DNA of 64,000 bases from Octadecabacter sp. B2R22 (GCF_018861045.1 NZ_JAHKQJ010000010.1:434001-498000), one strand, 5' to 3'. Counted from the stretch's first letter, positions 16,748 to 26,020 are shown. The notes: generated from the sequence alone by a model not told the origin. A program made the numbers and translations.

Positions 16748-18070
16748 ATGTCCGCGCCAAATAAACCTGCCGCCAAGAAGTTGTTCATTAAGACCTACGG
16801 GTGCCAGATGAACGTGTATGATAGTGAACGTATGGCCGAAAGCCTTGGTGGGCAGGGCTATGAAACCACGCAGAGCCCCGAAGACGCGGATATGATCCTG
16901 CTGAACACCTGTCACATTCGTGAAAAGGCGGCGGAAAAGATTTATTCGGAACTCGGGCGTCTTAAAGGACTGAAGGCAGACAAGCCGGACCTAAAGATCG
17001 GCGTTGCAGGCTGTGTTGCACAGGCCGAAGGTGCCGAAATCATGAAACGCCAGCCGATAGTTGATCTGGTGGTAGGCCCGCAAAGTTATCACCGCTTGCC
17101 GGCTATGGAAGAAGCCGTAACCAAGGGTGAAAAAGCTTTGGATACGGATTTCCCTGAGGACGATAAATTTGAAACGTTAAAGTCGCGCCCCAAAGCGAAG
17201 CGTGGGCCAACCGCGTTCTTGACCGTGCAAGAGGGCTGCGACAAGTTCTGCGCCTTCTGTGTGGTGCCTTATACGCGTGGCGCCGAAGTCAGCCGCCCGA
17301 GCGATCGTATTATTCGCGAAGCTCAGGAATTGGTCGAAGCGGGTGTTCGCGAACTTACGCTGCTCGGGCAGAACGTGAATGCCTACCACGGTCATGATGG
17401 CGGCTTGGCAGGGCTGATCTGGGATCTCGATAAAGTCGATGGCTTGGAACGAATCCGTTTCACCACCAGCCACCCCAACGACATGGATGATGCTTTGATC
17501 GAAGCGCATGGGACGTGCGATAAGCTTATGCCGTATCTGCATCTGCCTGTTCAGTCCGGTTCTGACAAAGTGCTCAAGGCGATGAATCGCAAACATACAC
17601 GTGACGAATACTTCAAACTGATCGAACGCATTCGCGGCGCGCGTCCTGATCTGTTGTTGTCTGGCGATTTCATTGTCGGTTTCCCCGGTGAGACCGAAGC
17701 CGATTTTGAGGACACAATGGATTTGGTGCGCACTGTTGGTTACGGGCAAGCGTATTCGTTCAAATATTCCACCCGCCCTGGCACGCCTGCCGCTGAGCGC
17801 GCGCAGGTCGATGAGGACGTAAAGTTGGATCGCCTTCACCGCCTGCAGGCCCTTTTGGGGGAACAGCAGCGCGACATTCAGGACTCGATGATTGGGCGCA
17901 AGGTTAAGGTCTTGTTTGAAAAGAATGGACGCGAAGCGGGGCAGATGATCGGCAAGTCCGAATACCTGCATGCCGTTTTTGCAGAGACATCAGATGTGTC
18001 CATCGGTGACATCAGAGACGTCATGATCGTTAAGTCCGAAAGAAACTCTTTAGGTGGCGAAATCTGCTAG
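16748..18070 (+). CDS. miaB: tRNA-2-methylthio-N6-dimethylallyladenosine synthase
   Basis: A radical-SAM methylthiotransferase that adds a methylthio group to i6A37 in tRNAs reading UNN codons. The N-terminal MTTase domain starts K-T-Y-G-C-Q-M-N with its three cysteines. The radical-SAM cluster is [10 protein letters not shown] (CxxxCxxC), and a C-terminal TRAM domain follows from about residue 370. Starts at 16715, 16733 and 16748 are all in frame. I chose 16748 (MSAPNKP) because homologues begin shortly before the [12 protein letters not shown] block; no start has a strong Shine-Dalgarno. Confidence 0.95.
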   Translation: MSAPNKPAAKKLFIKTYGCQMNVYDSERMAESLGGQGYETTQSPEDADMILLNTCHIREKAAEKIYSELGRLKGLKADKPDLKIGVAGCVAQAEGAEIMKRQPIVDLVVGPQSYHRLPAMEEAVTKGEKALDTDFPEDDKFETLKSRPKAKRGPTAFLTVQEGCDKFCAFCVVPYTRGAEVSRPSDRIIREAQELVEAGVRELTLLGQNVNAYHGHDGGLAGLIWDLDKVDGLERIRFTTSHPNDMDDALIEAHGTCDKLMPYLHLPVQSGSDKVLKAMNRKHTRDEYFKLIERIRGARPDLLLSGDFIVGFPGETEADFEDTMDLVRTVGYGQAYSFKYSTRPGTPAAERAQVDEDVKLDRLHRLQALLGEQQRDIQDSMIGRKVKVLFEKNGREAGQMIGKSEYLHAVFAETSDVSIGDIRDVMIVKSERNSLGGEIC

Positions 18071-18105
18071 CGTGAACCGCGAGCGCAACCTTAGCGATTG
18101 ATTGC

Positions 18106-18121
18106 TTGACCCGCGGGTCAA
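18106..18121. promoter_or_regulatory. 16-bp perfect palindrome, candidate operator
   Basis: TTGACCCGCGGGTCAA is its own reverse complement. It lies about 36 bases after the miaB stop and 280 upstream of the OmpA-domain gene. Perfect 16-bp symmetry with TTGAC ends resembles dimeric repressor sites (TetR or GntR type), but no regulator gene is adjacent. Confidence 0.45.
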
Positions 18122-18128
18122 TTGAAGG

Positions 18129-18144
18129 TTGTCCACAGGGACAA
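18129..18144. promoter_or_regulatory. Inverted repeat with embedded DnaA-box-like sequence
   Basis: TTGTCC and GGACAA flank a four-base spacer ACAG. The left half reads TTGTCCACA, one base from the TTATNCACA DnaA box. It is seven bases after the perfect palindrome, so the two may form a composite regulatory site. Function is inferred from symmetry only. Confidence 0.35.
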
Positions 18145-18398
18145 TACTCCATTTTTACCCGTGATTGTTGTCGGTTTAGCTACAATATGTTGTGTTTTTG
18201 CCTTCCAATGTGGCTAAAAATTGTTAATCTCTTGCGAATAATGTGACTTGGCGTCCATTAAGTGGTGTGCCGCATCAGGGGCGCTTTTGGTGGATGTAGT
18301 GTGTAAGAACAGGGCAAAAAAATGAAACGACAAGTGGGCAACGCGTTGTCAGTGGGGATTCACCACACGCGCGCAGTTATGATTACGGGGAATTCGGA

Positions 18399-18968
18399 AT
18401 GCCAAATCTAATGAAATATCTAAAAATCGGCTTGGCGGCCGTCGCGCTTGTTGGGGCCCTTGCGGCGTCGGCGTCTGCGCAAACGTTTGAGCGCGGAGAG
18501 CAGTCAGGCCGCATTCAGTGGGGTATCTGGATTGATCCGGATGGCTGTATGCACTGGATGGCTGATGGTGGCTTTGAGCAGTATCAGGTCAACCGTCTTG
18601 ACCCAGAAACAGGCCGTCCGGTTTGCATGCAGGTCGAAACCTGCTTCGTTGGCGAAACGGACGCTATGTTCCACACGGACAGCTACCGCCTGACAGACAG
18701 CGCAACTGCGCGTTTGCAAGACGTCTTCAGCCAAGGTGGCGTTTCGGGTTTTGCGGTTTATGGCCACACCGATAGCCGTGCATCGAATGCCTACAACCAG
18801 ACCCTTTCTGAGCACCGTGCACGTGCGGTTGCGAACGTTGGCCGTAGCGTTGGCGCTATGATCGAACGCGAGATTGGCTTCGGTGAGACCCGTCCAATCG
18901 CATCCAATGGAACCAGCGCCGGGATGGCTCAGAACCGTCGCGTCGAAGTAATCTGCTACAGGTGGTAA
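18399..18968 (+). CDS. Exported OmpA-family C-terminal domain protein
   Basis: A 189-residue exported protein. The signal peptide ends near residue 28 (V-G-A-L-A-A-S-A-S-A-Q). A middle module contains I-D-P-D-G-C-M-H-W-M-A-D-G-G and N-R-L-D-P-E-T-G-R-P-V-C, which is also found in the next gene. The C-terminal half is an OmpA-like peptidoglycan-binding domain with the signature Y-G-H-T-D-S-R-A-S-N-A-Y-N-Q-T-L-S and A-Q-N-R-R-V-E-V. It probably sits in the periplasm tethered to cell wall. The next gene begins two bases after its stop and is almost certainly co-transcribed. Confidence 0.85.
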   Translation: MPNLMKYLKIGLAAVALVGALAASASAQTFERGEQSGRIQWGIWIDPDGCMHWMADGGFEQYQVNRLDPETGRPVCMQVETCFVGETDAMFHTDSYRLTDSATARLQDVFSQGGVSGFAVYGHTDSRASNAYNQTLSEHRARAVANVGRSVGAMIEREIGFGETRPIASNGTSAGMAQNRRVEVICYRW

Positions 18969-18970
18969 TC

Positions 18971-19393
18971 ATGAATACATTGAAACTTGCACTCGTAATC
19001 GGCGCTGTCGGCAGCTTGTCGGCTTGTGTTGAAGGGACCCGCCAATATCAGGGGCCAAACGACTACATCGCCGTTGCCGCTGACCTTGGCCGCGACAAGG
19101 ACGACCACTTGTCAGACAATGCCGGTATCGCGGTGACACCTGATGGGTGTCAGGCATGGCTTATCGATGATGGAATTGATGGCCGCGCAAGCAACCGCCT
19201 TGACCCAGTAACGGGCCTGCCAGTGTGTGCTGGTGAACCTGGCGTGGTTTACGGCAATTACCAGAGTAATTCAGCGGGTATCCGGGACGATGTTCCTGGT
19301 GATCCTGTAGCGGTCCGTGTCGAGAACGTTGAAGTACGGGCTTACGACGGTCAGTATCAGACAGTTCATTCTGCAGACGCGCATACGCACTGA
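18971..19393 (+). CDS. Lipoprotein sharing the D-G-C...N-R-L-D-P motif with its neighbour
   Basis: A 140-residue lipoprotein. The signal peptide ends with the lipobox L-S-A-C, so the Cys near residue 19 becomes lipidated. The body contains V-T-P-D-G-C-Q-A-W-L-I-D-D-G and N-R-L-D-P-V-T-G-L-P-V-C, the same module as in the preceding OmpA-domain protein, and then an unrelated tail ending in His-rich residues. I start at the ATG at 18971; GGTGG overlapping the previous stop gives a ribosome binding site, whereas the earlier in-frame start overlaps the upstream gene. The function is unknown; it is probably a partner of the OmpA-domain protein. Confidence 0.78.
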   Translation: MNTLKLALVIGAVGSLSACVEGTRQYQGPNDYIAVAADLGRDKDDHLSDNAGIAVTPDGCQAWLIDDGIDGRASNRLDPVTGLPVCAGEPGVVYGNYQSNSAGIRDDVPGDPVAVRVENVEVRAYDGQYQTVHSADAHTH

Positions 19394-19412
19394 TGCACTT
19401 AATGACTAAAAG

Positions 19413-19443
19413 AAAGGCCGCGGTGAGAACCGCGGCCTTTTTT
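19413..19443 (+). terminator. Strong Rho-independent terminator
   Basis: AAAGGCCGCGGT (19413-19424) and ACCGCGGCCTTT (19429-19440) form a perfect 12-bp stem with a GAGA tetraloop, followed by a T run. It ends the two-gene envelope transcription unit. Confidence 0.93.
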
Positions 19444-19532
19444 CGTTTCAAATGTGTGACAATTTGCAGGGATGGCTTGCGTGTTCGCCCGCGACCCGCC
19501 ACCATTGAAGAAACCAAACGCCGGAGAGTTGA

Positions 19533-20546
19533 TTGACTACGACAACGCTACCCCCGACACCGTACGAAAAAGACGCAGCACCAGTCGTGCTGGAGTTTCC
19601 TGATAACTTCCTTTTGATCGACCTGTGCGGCGAACATGACCGCCACCTCGCTGACATTGAGCTTAAACTCGGCGTGCAGGTTCTGCGCCGTGGAAATCAA
19701 TTGTCTATTCACGGTGAACCCGCAGCACAGAAAGAAGCCGCCGAAGTGCTGCAATCTCTTTATGAACGCCTTGAGGCGGGGCGTGCCGTGGAGATGGCCG
19801 ATATCGACCGTGAAGTGCGCATGGGATCGTCCGAAAAGGGAACCGGATCCCCTGTTGGAGACCAGATGGATTTGGGAGTCGGTGATCGGGTTGAGATCAA
19901 GACCCGCAAAAAGCTGGTCGAACCCCGCACCGATGCCCAGAAGGCTTACGTCAAATCCTTGTTCAAGAACGAGCTGGGGTTTGGCATTGGTCCCGCTGGG
20001 ACAGGCAAAACCTATCTGGCGGTCGCTGTCGGGGTGAACCTGTTTATTGGCGGTCATGTCGATAAGATCATCCTCAGCCGTCCTGCGGTCGAAGCGGGTG
20101 AAAAACTTGGTTATTTGCCCGGTGACATGAAGGACAAAGTCGATCCGTATATGCAGCCGCTTTACGATGCCTTGAATGACTTTTTGCCCGCCAAGCAGGT
20201 GGAAAAGCTGATTGAGGAAAAGAAGATCGAAATCGCGCCGCTTGCCTTTATGCGCGGGCGGACCCTCAGCCGCGCTTTCGTGGTGCTGGACGAAGCCCAG
20301 AACGCAACAACCATGCAGATGAAGATGTTCCTGACCCGTTTGGGTGAAGGGTCTCGGATGGTGATTACGGGCGACCGGACCCAAATCGATTTGCCGCGCG
20401 GCGTTAGTTCGGGCTTGCGGGACGCAGAGCGGCTTTTGGCCCATATTCCCAAGATTGACTTCAACTACTTCACGTCCAAGGACGTCGTGCGTCATCCGCT
20501 TGTTGCGGCGATTATCGAAGCCTACGACAAAGACGACCCGAAATAG
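19533..20546 (+). CDS. PhoH-family ATPase
   Basis: A 337-residue PhoH/PhoL-type NTPase. Walker A is G-P-A-G-T-G-K-T-Y-L-A and Walker B is F-V-V-L-D-E-A-Q-N; an N-terminal KH-like region precedes them, so an RNA-linked helicase or ATPase role is likely. In proteobacteria it is paired with ybeY, and here ybeY follows nine bases downstream. The first codon appears to be TTG at 19533 (MTTTTLPPTPYEK), supported by GGAGAG upstream. The next ATG is well inside the conserved N-terminal domain. Confidence 0.92.
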   Translation: MTTTTLPPTPYEKDAAPVVLEFPDNFLLIDLCGEHDRHLADIELKLGVQVLRRGNQLSIHGEPAAQKEAAEVLQSLYERLEAGRAVEMADIDREVRMGSSEKGTGSPVGDQMDLGVGDRVEIKTRKKLVEPRTDAQKAYVKSLFKNELGFGIGPAGTGKTYLAVAVGVNLFIGGHVDKIILSRPAVEAGEKLGYLPGDMKDKVDPYMQPLYDALNDFLPAKQVEKLIEEKKIEIAPLAFMRGRTLSRAFVVLDEAQNATTMQMKMFLTRLGEGSRMVITGDRTQIDLPRGVSSGLRDAERLLAHIPKIDFNYFTSKDVVRHPLVAAIIEAYDKDDPK

Positions 20547-20555
20547 GCCCCGCCC

Positions 20556-21047
20556 GTGACAGTCGCTGACATTATCGTTGAGGATGACCGCTGGATGGAA
20601 AACCTAGCCCCGCTGGCTGAGCAAGCGGTAGTGGCTGCTTTGGGGGGCGTTGGGTTAGACGCTGGGGCATTTGAGGTCAGTATTCTGGCCTGTGATGATG
20701 CCCGCATCGCCGCGCTCAACGAAGATTTCCGTCAAAAGGGCAGTGCGACCAATGTACTGTCATGGCCATCTGATGAGAGGGCCGCCGAAGATGACGGCGA
20801 AATGCCTGATCCGCCAAACCTTCCGATGGACGCCGAATTGGGTGATATTGCCATTTCCTACGATACTTGTGCGCGCGAAGCCGCCGAGGCGGGCAAGCCA
20901 TTTGAGCACCATGTGATCCACCTTTTGGTGCATGGAACCCTTCATTTGTTGGGCTTTGATCACATACGTGACGGGGACGCCACGCTTATGGAGGGTTTAG
21001 AGACAGAAATCCTTGGTAAACTGGACATCCCTGACCCATATTCGTAA
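20556..21047 (+). CDS. ybeY: Endoribonuclease YbeY, 16S rRNA maturation factor
   Basis: A 163-residue zinc-dependent endoribonuclease needed for 16S rRNA 3'-end maturation and ribosome quality control. The signature H-G-T-L-H-L-L-G-F-D-H holds the three zinc-binding His residues. The start is GTG at 20556. It is nine bases after phoH and is followed closely by the CorC-like gene, so phoH-ybeY-corC-lnt is one operon, a widely conserved order. Confidence 0.95.
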   Translation: MTVADIIVEDDRWMENLAPLAEQAVVAALGGVGLDAGAFEVSILACDDARIAALNEDFRQKGSATNVLSWPSDERAAEDDGEMPDPPNLPMDAELGDIAISYDTCAREAAEAGKPFEHHVIHLLVHGTLHLLGFDHIRDGDATLMEGLETEILGKLDIPDPYS

Positions 21048-21095
21048 GGACAGTATCTTGGTCGCAGTATGCGGCCGCATTTGGAAACGGAGACA

Positions 21096-21983
21096 ATGGG
21101 CGACACCACTGACGGACCTTCTAGCGCAGCGCAAAGCGCGCTAAGTGATACCCAAATTAGCAAGAGTAAGCGCGGCTTTTTCAGCCGTATTGTCGAGGCG
21201 CTTAGCCCCTCGGACACCCCCGAAGATATTACCCCCGTAACAGGATACTCGCCGCCGCTCGAAGCGCGTGGGATGATGAACCTGCGCAGCATGCGGGTCG
21301 AAGACGTGATGATCCCCAAAGCCGATATTGTGGCTGTTCCGGTGACGATCAATCGTGATGACTTGGTGCAGGTGTTTCGCGATAGCGGGCTGACACGTTT
21401 GCCCGTGTTTGACGGGACGTTGGACACGCCCATCGGGTTTGTGAACCTCAAGGATTTCGCGCTGACGCACGGATTTAACGGGCGATCCAAAGCATTCAAT
21501 CTACGTGATCTTGCGCGAACTTTGTTGTTTGTACCGCCATCTATGCCGCTAGGAGTCCTGCTTCAAAAGATGCAGGCGGAACGTATTCACATGGCATTGG
21601 TCATTGATGAATACGGTGGGTCTGACGGACTGGTAACCATCGAAGATCTGATCGAACAGGTCGTCGGTGAAATCGAAGACGAACATGACGCTGATGAAGA
21701 CACTCTTTGGGTCTTAGAGAAGCCAGGTGTCTTTATGGTCGAAGCCAAGGCGCCGTTGGATGAATTTGAGTCCGAAATTGGTATGCCTTTGACGGAACAC
21801 GAAGAGATCGACGAAGAAGAGATCGACACATTGGGCGGCCTTGTTTTCATGTTGGCCGGTCATGTGCCTGCACGCGGCGAAGTGATCGTTCACCCTGAAG
21901 GTCCTGAGTTTGAAGTGGTCGAAGCCGACCCTCGCCGCATTAAACGACTGCGCGTCCGACTAACAGGGACAAGCAGTGGCTAA
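21096..21983 (+). CDS. CBS-domain hemolysin/CorC-like protein
   Basis: A 295-residue cytosolic protein with two CBS domains (from about residue 70, [12 protein letters not shown], and a second ending [17 protein letters not shown]) and a C-terminal CorC/HlyC transporter-associated domain. It lacks a membrane domain, as CorC of enterobacteria does; roles in Mg2+/Co2+ handling are inferred from the family. ATG at 21096 with GGAGA upstream is preferred to an in-frame ATG at 21069. Its end overlaps the lnt start. Confidence 0.88.
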   Translation: MGDTTDGPSSAAQSALSDTQISKSKRGFFSRIVEALSPSDTPEDITPVTGYSPPLEARGMMNLRSMRVEDVMIPKADIVAVPVTINRDDLVQVFRDSGLTRLPVFDGTLDTPIGFVNLKDFALTHGFNGRSKAFNLRDLARTLLFVPPSMPLGVLLQKMQAERIHMALVIDEYGGSDGLVTIEDLIEQVVGEIEDEHDADEDTLWVLEKPGVFMVEAKAPLDEFESEIGMPLTEHEEIDEEEIDTLGGLVFMLAGHVPARGEVIVHPEGPEFEVVEADPRRIKRLRVRLTGTSSG

Positions 21984-23514
21984 GCTGCACCCTAGCAATC
22001 TGGCGCAACGGTTTGCTGCTTGGCCACGCGTGGCGCGCATTGCCGGACCTGTCGTGTTGGGGGCTCTGGCTGCTCTCGGCCATGAAAGTTGGGCGACCGG
22101 TTTTTGGTGGGTCACGATCCCGTTCATTTTGGCGTTGCTGAGCTTGCCAGCGGCCTCGAAAAAGGCCGCATCGTTTGGCTGGCTCCTTGGGGTTGGTTAC
22201 TTTGCCGTGACATTAAGATGGATTGTCGAACCGTTTCTTGTTGATCCGGTCCGTCATGGTTGGATGGCGCCCTTTGCGATCCTATTTCTGTCGGGTGGAT
22301 TAGCCTTGTTTTGGGGGGCTGCGTTCTGGTTGGCGCGGTGGTTTTCAGTTGGGCGGGCGAATGCCATGCTTTGGTTGCCGATCACATTGACCCTTGCCGA
22401 ACTTATGCGCGGTCACGTTTTCACGGGGTTCCCGTGGGGGTTGCCGTCTTACACCTTGATTGGCGGCGTCGGGGATGTGTGGTTCGCTTGGGTCGGGCCT
22501 TATGGCACGACTTTGTTATTGTTGGGTCTTATCGGAGTGGTTGCCTATAGTTTGCATCGCGGATGGACGTTGATTTGGCCGGCTTTGGTTGGGTGTCTGT
22601 TTGCCACGCTTGGTTTGCAGGCGCTCACGCCGCAAGCGCCAGAACCGAATAGGGATGTCACACTTCGTCTGGTTCAACCGAACGCGCCGCAGCATCAAAA
22701 GTGGGATCGCGACTGGATGCCAGTTTTCTTTGAACGCGCGATTGCCCAAACGAGCGCAGGTGATCCACCCGACGTGGTTATTTGGCCGGAAACATCAATT
22801 CCGTCGTTGTTGAACTATGCCCAACCCTTGATCGAACGGATGTCGATTGCCGCGCGTGGCGCCCCCGTTGTGGCGGGCATTCAACGCGAAGACGCCAACG
22901 CCTACTTCAACTCCGCCATTGTAATCGAGGGGCCGACGACCGTTGGCGACATTATGGATAAGGCCCATTTGGTGCCGTTTGGTGAATATATTCCGCTGGC
23001 CCATGTTCTGGTCCCGCTTGGGCTTGGCACTTTGGTTGAGCAAGTCGCAGGATTCACAGCAGGGCAGGGCGATGGGTTGATGGAGATCGACGGGTTTGGC
23101 CTTGCACGAGTCCTGATCTGTTACGAAGGGATTTTCCCTGAAGAAATCCAACGTGGTGACGTGCGGCCCGATGTTTTGTTGATCCTGACGAATGATGCAT
23201 GGTTTGGGACGAATGCTGGCCCTCGCCAACATCTGGTGCAAGCGCAGGCGCGCGCGATTGAACAGGGCTTGCCTGTCATCCGTGCTGCGAATACTGGAAT
23301 TTCCGCCGTTATCGATGCGCGTGGTGAAATCGTTGATAGCTTGCCGCTGAACGAGGCCGGTTATCTTGACGCTCATGTCCCCAACGCTTTGCCGCCGACG
23401 GCCTATGCGCAGATCGGGGATTGGCCGTTGTTGGTGTTGCTGGGCCTCTTCTTTTTGCTGGGGCTTGTGCGACGTCGCGTTATAGCCGTTGACCCATTGG
23501 TTGAGCAGGGATAG
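21976..23514 (+). CDS. lnt: Apolipoprotein N-acyltransferase
   Basis: A 512-residue inner-membrane enzyme that adds the third acyl chain to the N-terminal Cys of lipoproteins. About six to eight hydrophobic segments fill residues 1-215, and the rest is a periplasmic nitrilase domain. The catalytic triad is seen as Glu in I-W-P-E-T-S-I, Lys in M-D-K-A-H-L-V-P-F-G-E-Y and Cys in L-I-C-Y-E-G-I-F-P. A final hydrophobic helix precedes R-R-R. The GTG start at 21976 overlaps the end of the CorC-like gene by eight bases, suggesting translational coupling. Confidence 0.95.
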   Translation: MAKLHPSNLAQRFAAWPRVARIAGPVVLGALAALGHESWATGFWWVTIPFILALLSLPAASKKAASFGWLLGVGYFAVTLRWIVEPFLVDPVRHGWMAPFAILFLSGGLALFWGAAFWLARWFSVGRANAMLWLPITLTLAELMRGHVFTGFPWGLPSYTLIGGVGDVWFAWVGPYGTTLLLLGLIGVVAYSLHRGWTLIWPALVGCLFATLGLQALTPQAPEPNRDVTLRLVQPNAPQHQKWDRDWMPVFFERAIAQTSAGDPPDVVIWPETSIPSLLNYAQPLIERMSIAARGAPVVAGIQREDANAYFNSAIVIEGPTTVGDIMDKAHLVPFGEYIPLAHVLVPLGLGTLVEQVAGFTAGQGDGLMEIDGFGLARVLICYEGIFPEEIQRGDVRPDVLLILTNDAWFGTNAGPRQHLVQAQARAIEQGLPVIRAANTGISAVIDARGEIVDSLPLNEAGYLDAHVPNALPPTAYAQIGDWPLLVLLGLFFLLGLVRRRVIAVDPLVEQG

Positions 23515-23533
23515 GCGGAACCAACCTTAATCC

Positions 23534-23579
23534 ATCCACAACGGCTTCCTGACGTGGATTGGCATATGAACTGGAGCAC
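23534..23579 (+). promoter_or_regulatory. SAM/SAH riboswitch in the metK leader
   Basis: ATCCAC (23534-23539) pairs with GTGGAT (23554-23559) around a loop containing ACGGCTTCCTGAC. After an AT-rich linker comes TGGAGCAC (23572-23579), whose GGAG can pair with the loop CTTCC to form an H-type pseudoknot. This matches the SAM/SAH class that I know from Rhodobacterales metK leaders (conserved ACGGCTTCCTG.CGTG and TGGAGCAC). GGAG is also the Shine-Dalgarno of metK, so ligand binding should hide it and lower translation when S-adenosylmethionine is plentiful. Confidence 0.88.
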
Positions 23580-23584
23580 TTCTC

Positions 23585-24766
23585 ATGGCACGTCAAAACT
23601 ATACCTTTACGTCGGAATCCGTTTCCGAGGGGCATCCCGATAAAGTCTGTGACCGTATCTCGGACGCGGTCCTAGATGCGATGATCGCGATCGAACCCGA
23701 AGCACGCGTGGCCGCGGAGACCTTCGCGACGACAAACCAAGTTGTTATCGGTGGAGAGATTGGCTTGTCAGACCCGACCCGCCTGACGGCGATGATGGGT
23801 GATATAGACCAGATTGCCCGCGATTGCATCAGAGACATCGGGTATGAGCAGGACAAGTTTCATTGGAAATATTGCAATGTGCTGAACCTGTTGCATGAAC
23901 AGTCCGCGCATATTGCTCAAGGCGTCGATGCCGCTGGTAGCAAAGACGAAGGCGCTGGCGATCAGGGCATCATGTTCGGCTACGCTGTGAATGAAACGCC
24001 AGAATTGATGCCGGCCCCAATTCACTACGCCCATGCCGTGCTGCGTCGTTTGGCTGAGGTCCGCAAGAACGGAACTGAACCGACGCTTGGCCCTGACGCT
24101 AAATCCCAGCTGTCAGTTCGGTATGAAAACGGTGTGCCTGTTGGGGTGTCGTCGTTGGTATTGTCGACCCAGCACCTAGACGAAAACATGACCAGCGCAG
24201 ATGTGCGCGCCGTGGTGGAACCTTATATCCGTGAAGTTCTGCCGGAAGGTTGGCTTGATGATCAAACTGCGTGGCACGTGAACCCGACGGGTAAGTTTGT
24301 CATTGGTGGACCTGATGGTGACGCGGGCCTGACGGGGCGCAAGATTATCGTTGATACGTATGGCGGTGCCGCACCCCACGGCGGCGGCGCGTTTTCTGGC
24401 AAAGACCCGACCAAGGTGGACCGCTCTGCTGCATATGCGGCGCGCTATCTGGCCAAGAACGTTGTGGCGTCTGGGATGGCGGAACGCTGCACTGTGCAGT
24501 TGTCCTATGCCATTGGCGTTGCTGCTCCGCTGTCTATTTACGTGGATACGCACCAGACAGGGACTGTTGAGGCTGCGGCGATTGAGGCTGCGATCCCGAA
24601 GGTTATGGATTTGACCCCGCGCGGCATTCGCACACATCTGCAATTGAATAAACCGATCTATCAGCGCACGGCTGCTTACGGGCACTTTGGCCGTAAACCG
24701 GATGCGGATGGCGGGTTTTCATGGGAAGCCACTGATCTAGTTGAAGTTTTGAAAAAAGAAGTTTGA
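23585..24766 (+). CDS. metK: S-adenosylmethionine synthetase
   Basis: A 393-residue methionine adenosyltransferase that makes SAM from methionine and ATP. Signatures visible are G-H-P-D-K-V-C-D near the N terminus, [11 protein letters not shown] in the middle and the glycine loop [15 protein letters not shown]. Full length for the family. It is preceded by a SAM/SAH riboswitch covering its ribosome binding site, so it is product-regulated at translation. A small membrane protein gene follows ten bases later. Confidence 0.97.
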   Translation: MARQNYTFTSESVSEGHPDKVCDRISDAVLDAMIAIEPEARVAAETFATTNQVVIGGEIGLSDPTRLTAMMGDIDQIARDCIRDIGYEQDKFHWKYCNVLNLLHEQSAHIAQGVDAAGSKDEGAGDQGIMFGYAVNETPELMPAPIHYAHAVLRRLAEVRKNGTEPTLGPDAKSQLSVRYENGVPVGVSSLVLSTQHLDENMTSADVRAVVEPYIREVLPEGWLDDQTAWHVNPTGKFVIGGPDGDAGLTGRKIIVDTYGGAAPHGGGAFSGKDPTKVDRSAAYAARYLAKNVVASGMAERCTVQLSYAIGVAAPLSIYVDTHQTGTVEAAAIEAAIPKVMDLTPRGIRTHLQLNKPIYQRTAAYGHFGRKPDADGGFSWEATDLVEVLKKEV

Positions 24767-24776
24767 GGAAGTTACC

Positions 24777-25280
24777 ATGACCAAGTCATTTGGGTTCTAC
24801 TGTACGCGTTTTGTTATCTATTCTGTTGCCGTCATTTTGATGTCTGTGGCGATTATTTGGGGCGCATATGCTTTCGCGCCTGACCTTGCGGCGACCTTCT
24901 TTCAGGGCGGCAGTGGAACAGGTATGGGTATCGTGACGGTCTTGTTGCCAGCGATGCTTGTTGCGCAGCAGTTTTACAAACATGAACAGCGCCGTATGAC
25001 TTCTGGCGAAGGGTGGTCGATGGCATTTGTGTTCACGGTTCTGACATTTGCGGTGAGCGCTGCAATGATTTGGGTTGGTACACTGATCGTTCCGTTGACG
25101 GACGTCGAGCGCGGTACAATGGCGGACATGTGGAACAATGACAGCCAATTGTTGATGATGATTGCAGGGGGCTTTGCAGTTTTCCTGATCCTTGTGATCA
25201 AGCTGATGCTTTGGTCTGGTGTGCGCGGTGAAATCAAGAAAGCGGAACGTCTGGCCGCGAAAGCAGCGCGCAAAGCTTGA
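24777..25280 (+). CDS. Small four-helix membrane protein (ABZJ_00895-like)
   Basis: A 167-residue protein with four hydrophobic segments (about residues 10-35, 48-65, 80-105 and 127-148) and a basic tail rich in Ala, Lys and Arg. Its size and segment pattern recall the uncharacterised ABZJ_00895 family, but I cannot confirm this. It follows metK by ten bases, so it may be co-transcribed and share the riboswitch-controlled message, although the riboswitch acts on metK translation only. No function is assigned. Confidence 0.65.
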   Translation: MTKSFGFYCTRFVIYSVAVILMSVAIIWGAYAFAPDLAATFFQGGSGTGMGIVTVLLPAMLVAQQFYKHEQRRMTSGEGWSMAFVFTVLTFAVSAAMIWVGTLIVPLTDVERGTMADMWNNDSQLLMMIAGGFAVFLILVIKLMLWSGVRGEIKKAERLAAKAARKA

Positions 25281-25311
25281 GAATGTCGGACGGCAAAGCT
25301 AAAGGGCAGGG

Positions 25312-26013
25312 ATGAAACATCCTGACCGTCCGCATCGCAATTTCTATGGCCGCCTAAAAGGCAAACATCTGAAGGATAGCCAAAAGGGCTATCTGGAAGA
25401 TGATCTTGCGGCTTTGTCCCCTGGTCTTGTGGATTGGGACGTGAACCCAACCCGCGAAAACCTTGATTTGCAGGGTTTGTTCGGGGGCAGTGATACGTGG
25501 CTTGAGGTTGGCTTTGGCGGTGGTGAACACGTGATCCATCAAGCGGCTGATAATCCGAACGTCGGGATCATCGGTTGCGAACCTTATATCAACGGCGTCG
25601 CGATGTTGTTGGGCAAAATCCGCAATGCGAGCGTTGATAATCTGCGCATCTACCCGGGTGATGTGCGGGACATGTTTGATGTCTTACCGGACGCATCTAT
25701 TTCCAAAGCGTTCCTGTTGTATCCTGACCCTTGGCCCAAGGCGCGTCATCACCGTCGCCGCTTTGTAACGCCAGAACATCTTGAACCACTTGTGCGGGTT
25801 TTGAAACCAGGCGCGGAGTTTCGTGTTGCGACAGATATTCCGGATTATGTGCGTCAAACGCTAGAAGAAGTTCCGAAGGCTGGGTTTGAGTGGCTGGCCG
25901 AAGGGCCAACCGATTGGCGCACACCTTGGAGCGATTGGATTTCCACAAGGTACGAACAAAAAGCTCTGCGTGAGGGTCGCACACCCCATTATCTGACGTT
26001 CCGAAAGCGGTAA
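25312..26013 (+). CDS. trmB: tRNA (guanosine(46)-N7)-methyltransferase
   Basis: A 233-residue SAM-dependent methyltransferase that makes m7G46 in the tRNA variable loop. The SAM motif I is E-V-G-F-G-G-G-E-H; the family-specific L-L-Y-P-D-P-W-P-K-A-R-H-H-R-R-R-F is present, as is the later T-D-I-P-D-Y-V. Full length for the family. Situated after metK and its small neighbour, on the same strand. Confidence 0.94.
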   Translation: MKHPDRPHRNFYGRLKGKHLKDSQKGYLEDDLAALSPGLVDWDVNPTRENLDLQGLFGGSDTWLEVGFGGGEHVIHQAADNPNVGIIGCEPYINGVAMLLGKIRNASVDNLRIYPGDVRDMFDVLPDASISKAFLLYPDPWPKARHHRRRFVTPEHLEPLVRVLKPGAEFRVATDIPDYVRQTLEEVPKAGFEWLAEGPTDWRTPWSDWISTRYEQKALREGRTPHYLTFRKR

Positions 26014-26020
26014 TCGCCGT

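Larger units (their letters stand above)
18071..18398. other. Non-coding gap between miaB and the OmpA-domain gene
   Basis: About 330 bases without a gene. The first part holds two dyads described separately (18106-18121 and 18129-18144). The middle is AT-rich (around 18180-18245), unlike the flanking coding DNA, and is the natural place for the promoter of the two envelope-protein genes. No RNA gene was recognised. Confidence 0.5.

Noticed and set aside
18129-18144. DnaA-like box as a replication origin
   Set aside because: A single imperfect box with no cluster, no dnaA/dnaN/parA genes and no 13-mer array nearby; more likely part of a promoter.
19548-20495. Open frame of 315 codons antisense to phoH
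   Set aside because: It is fully contained in a gene with clear Walker motifs, and the product looks like a shadow translation.
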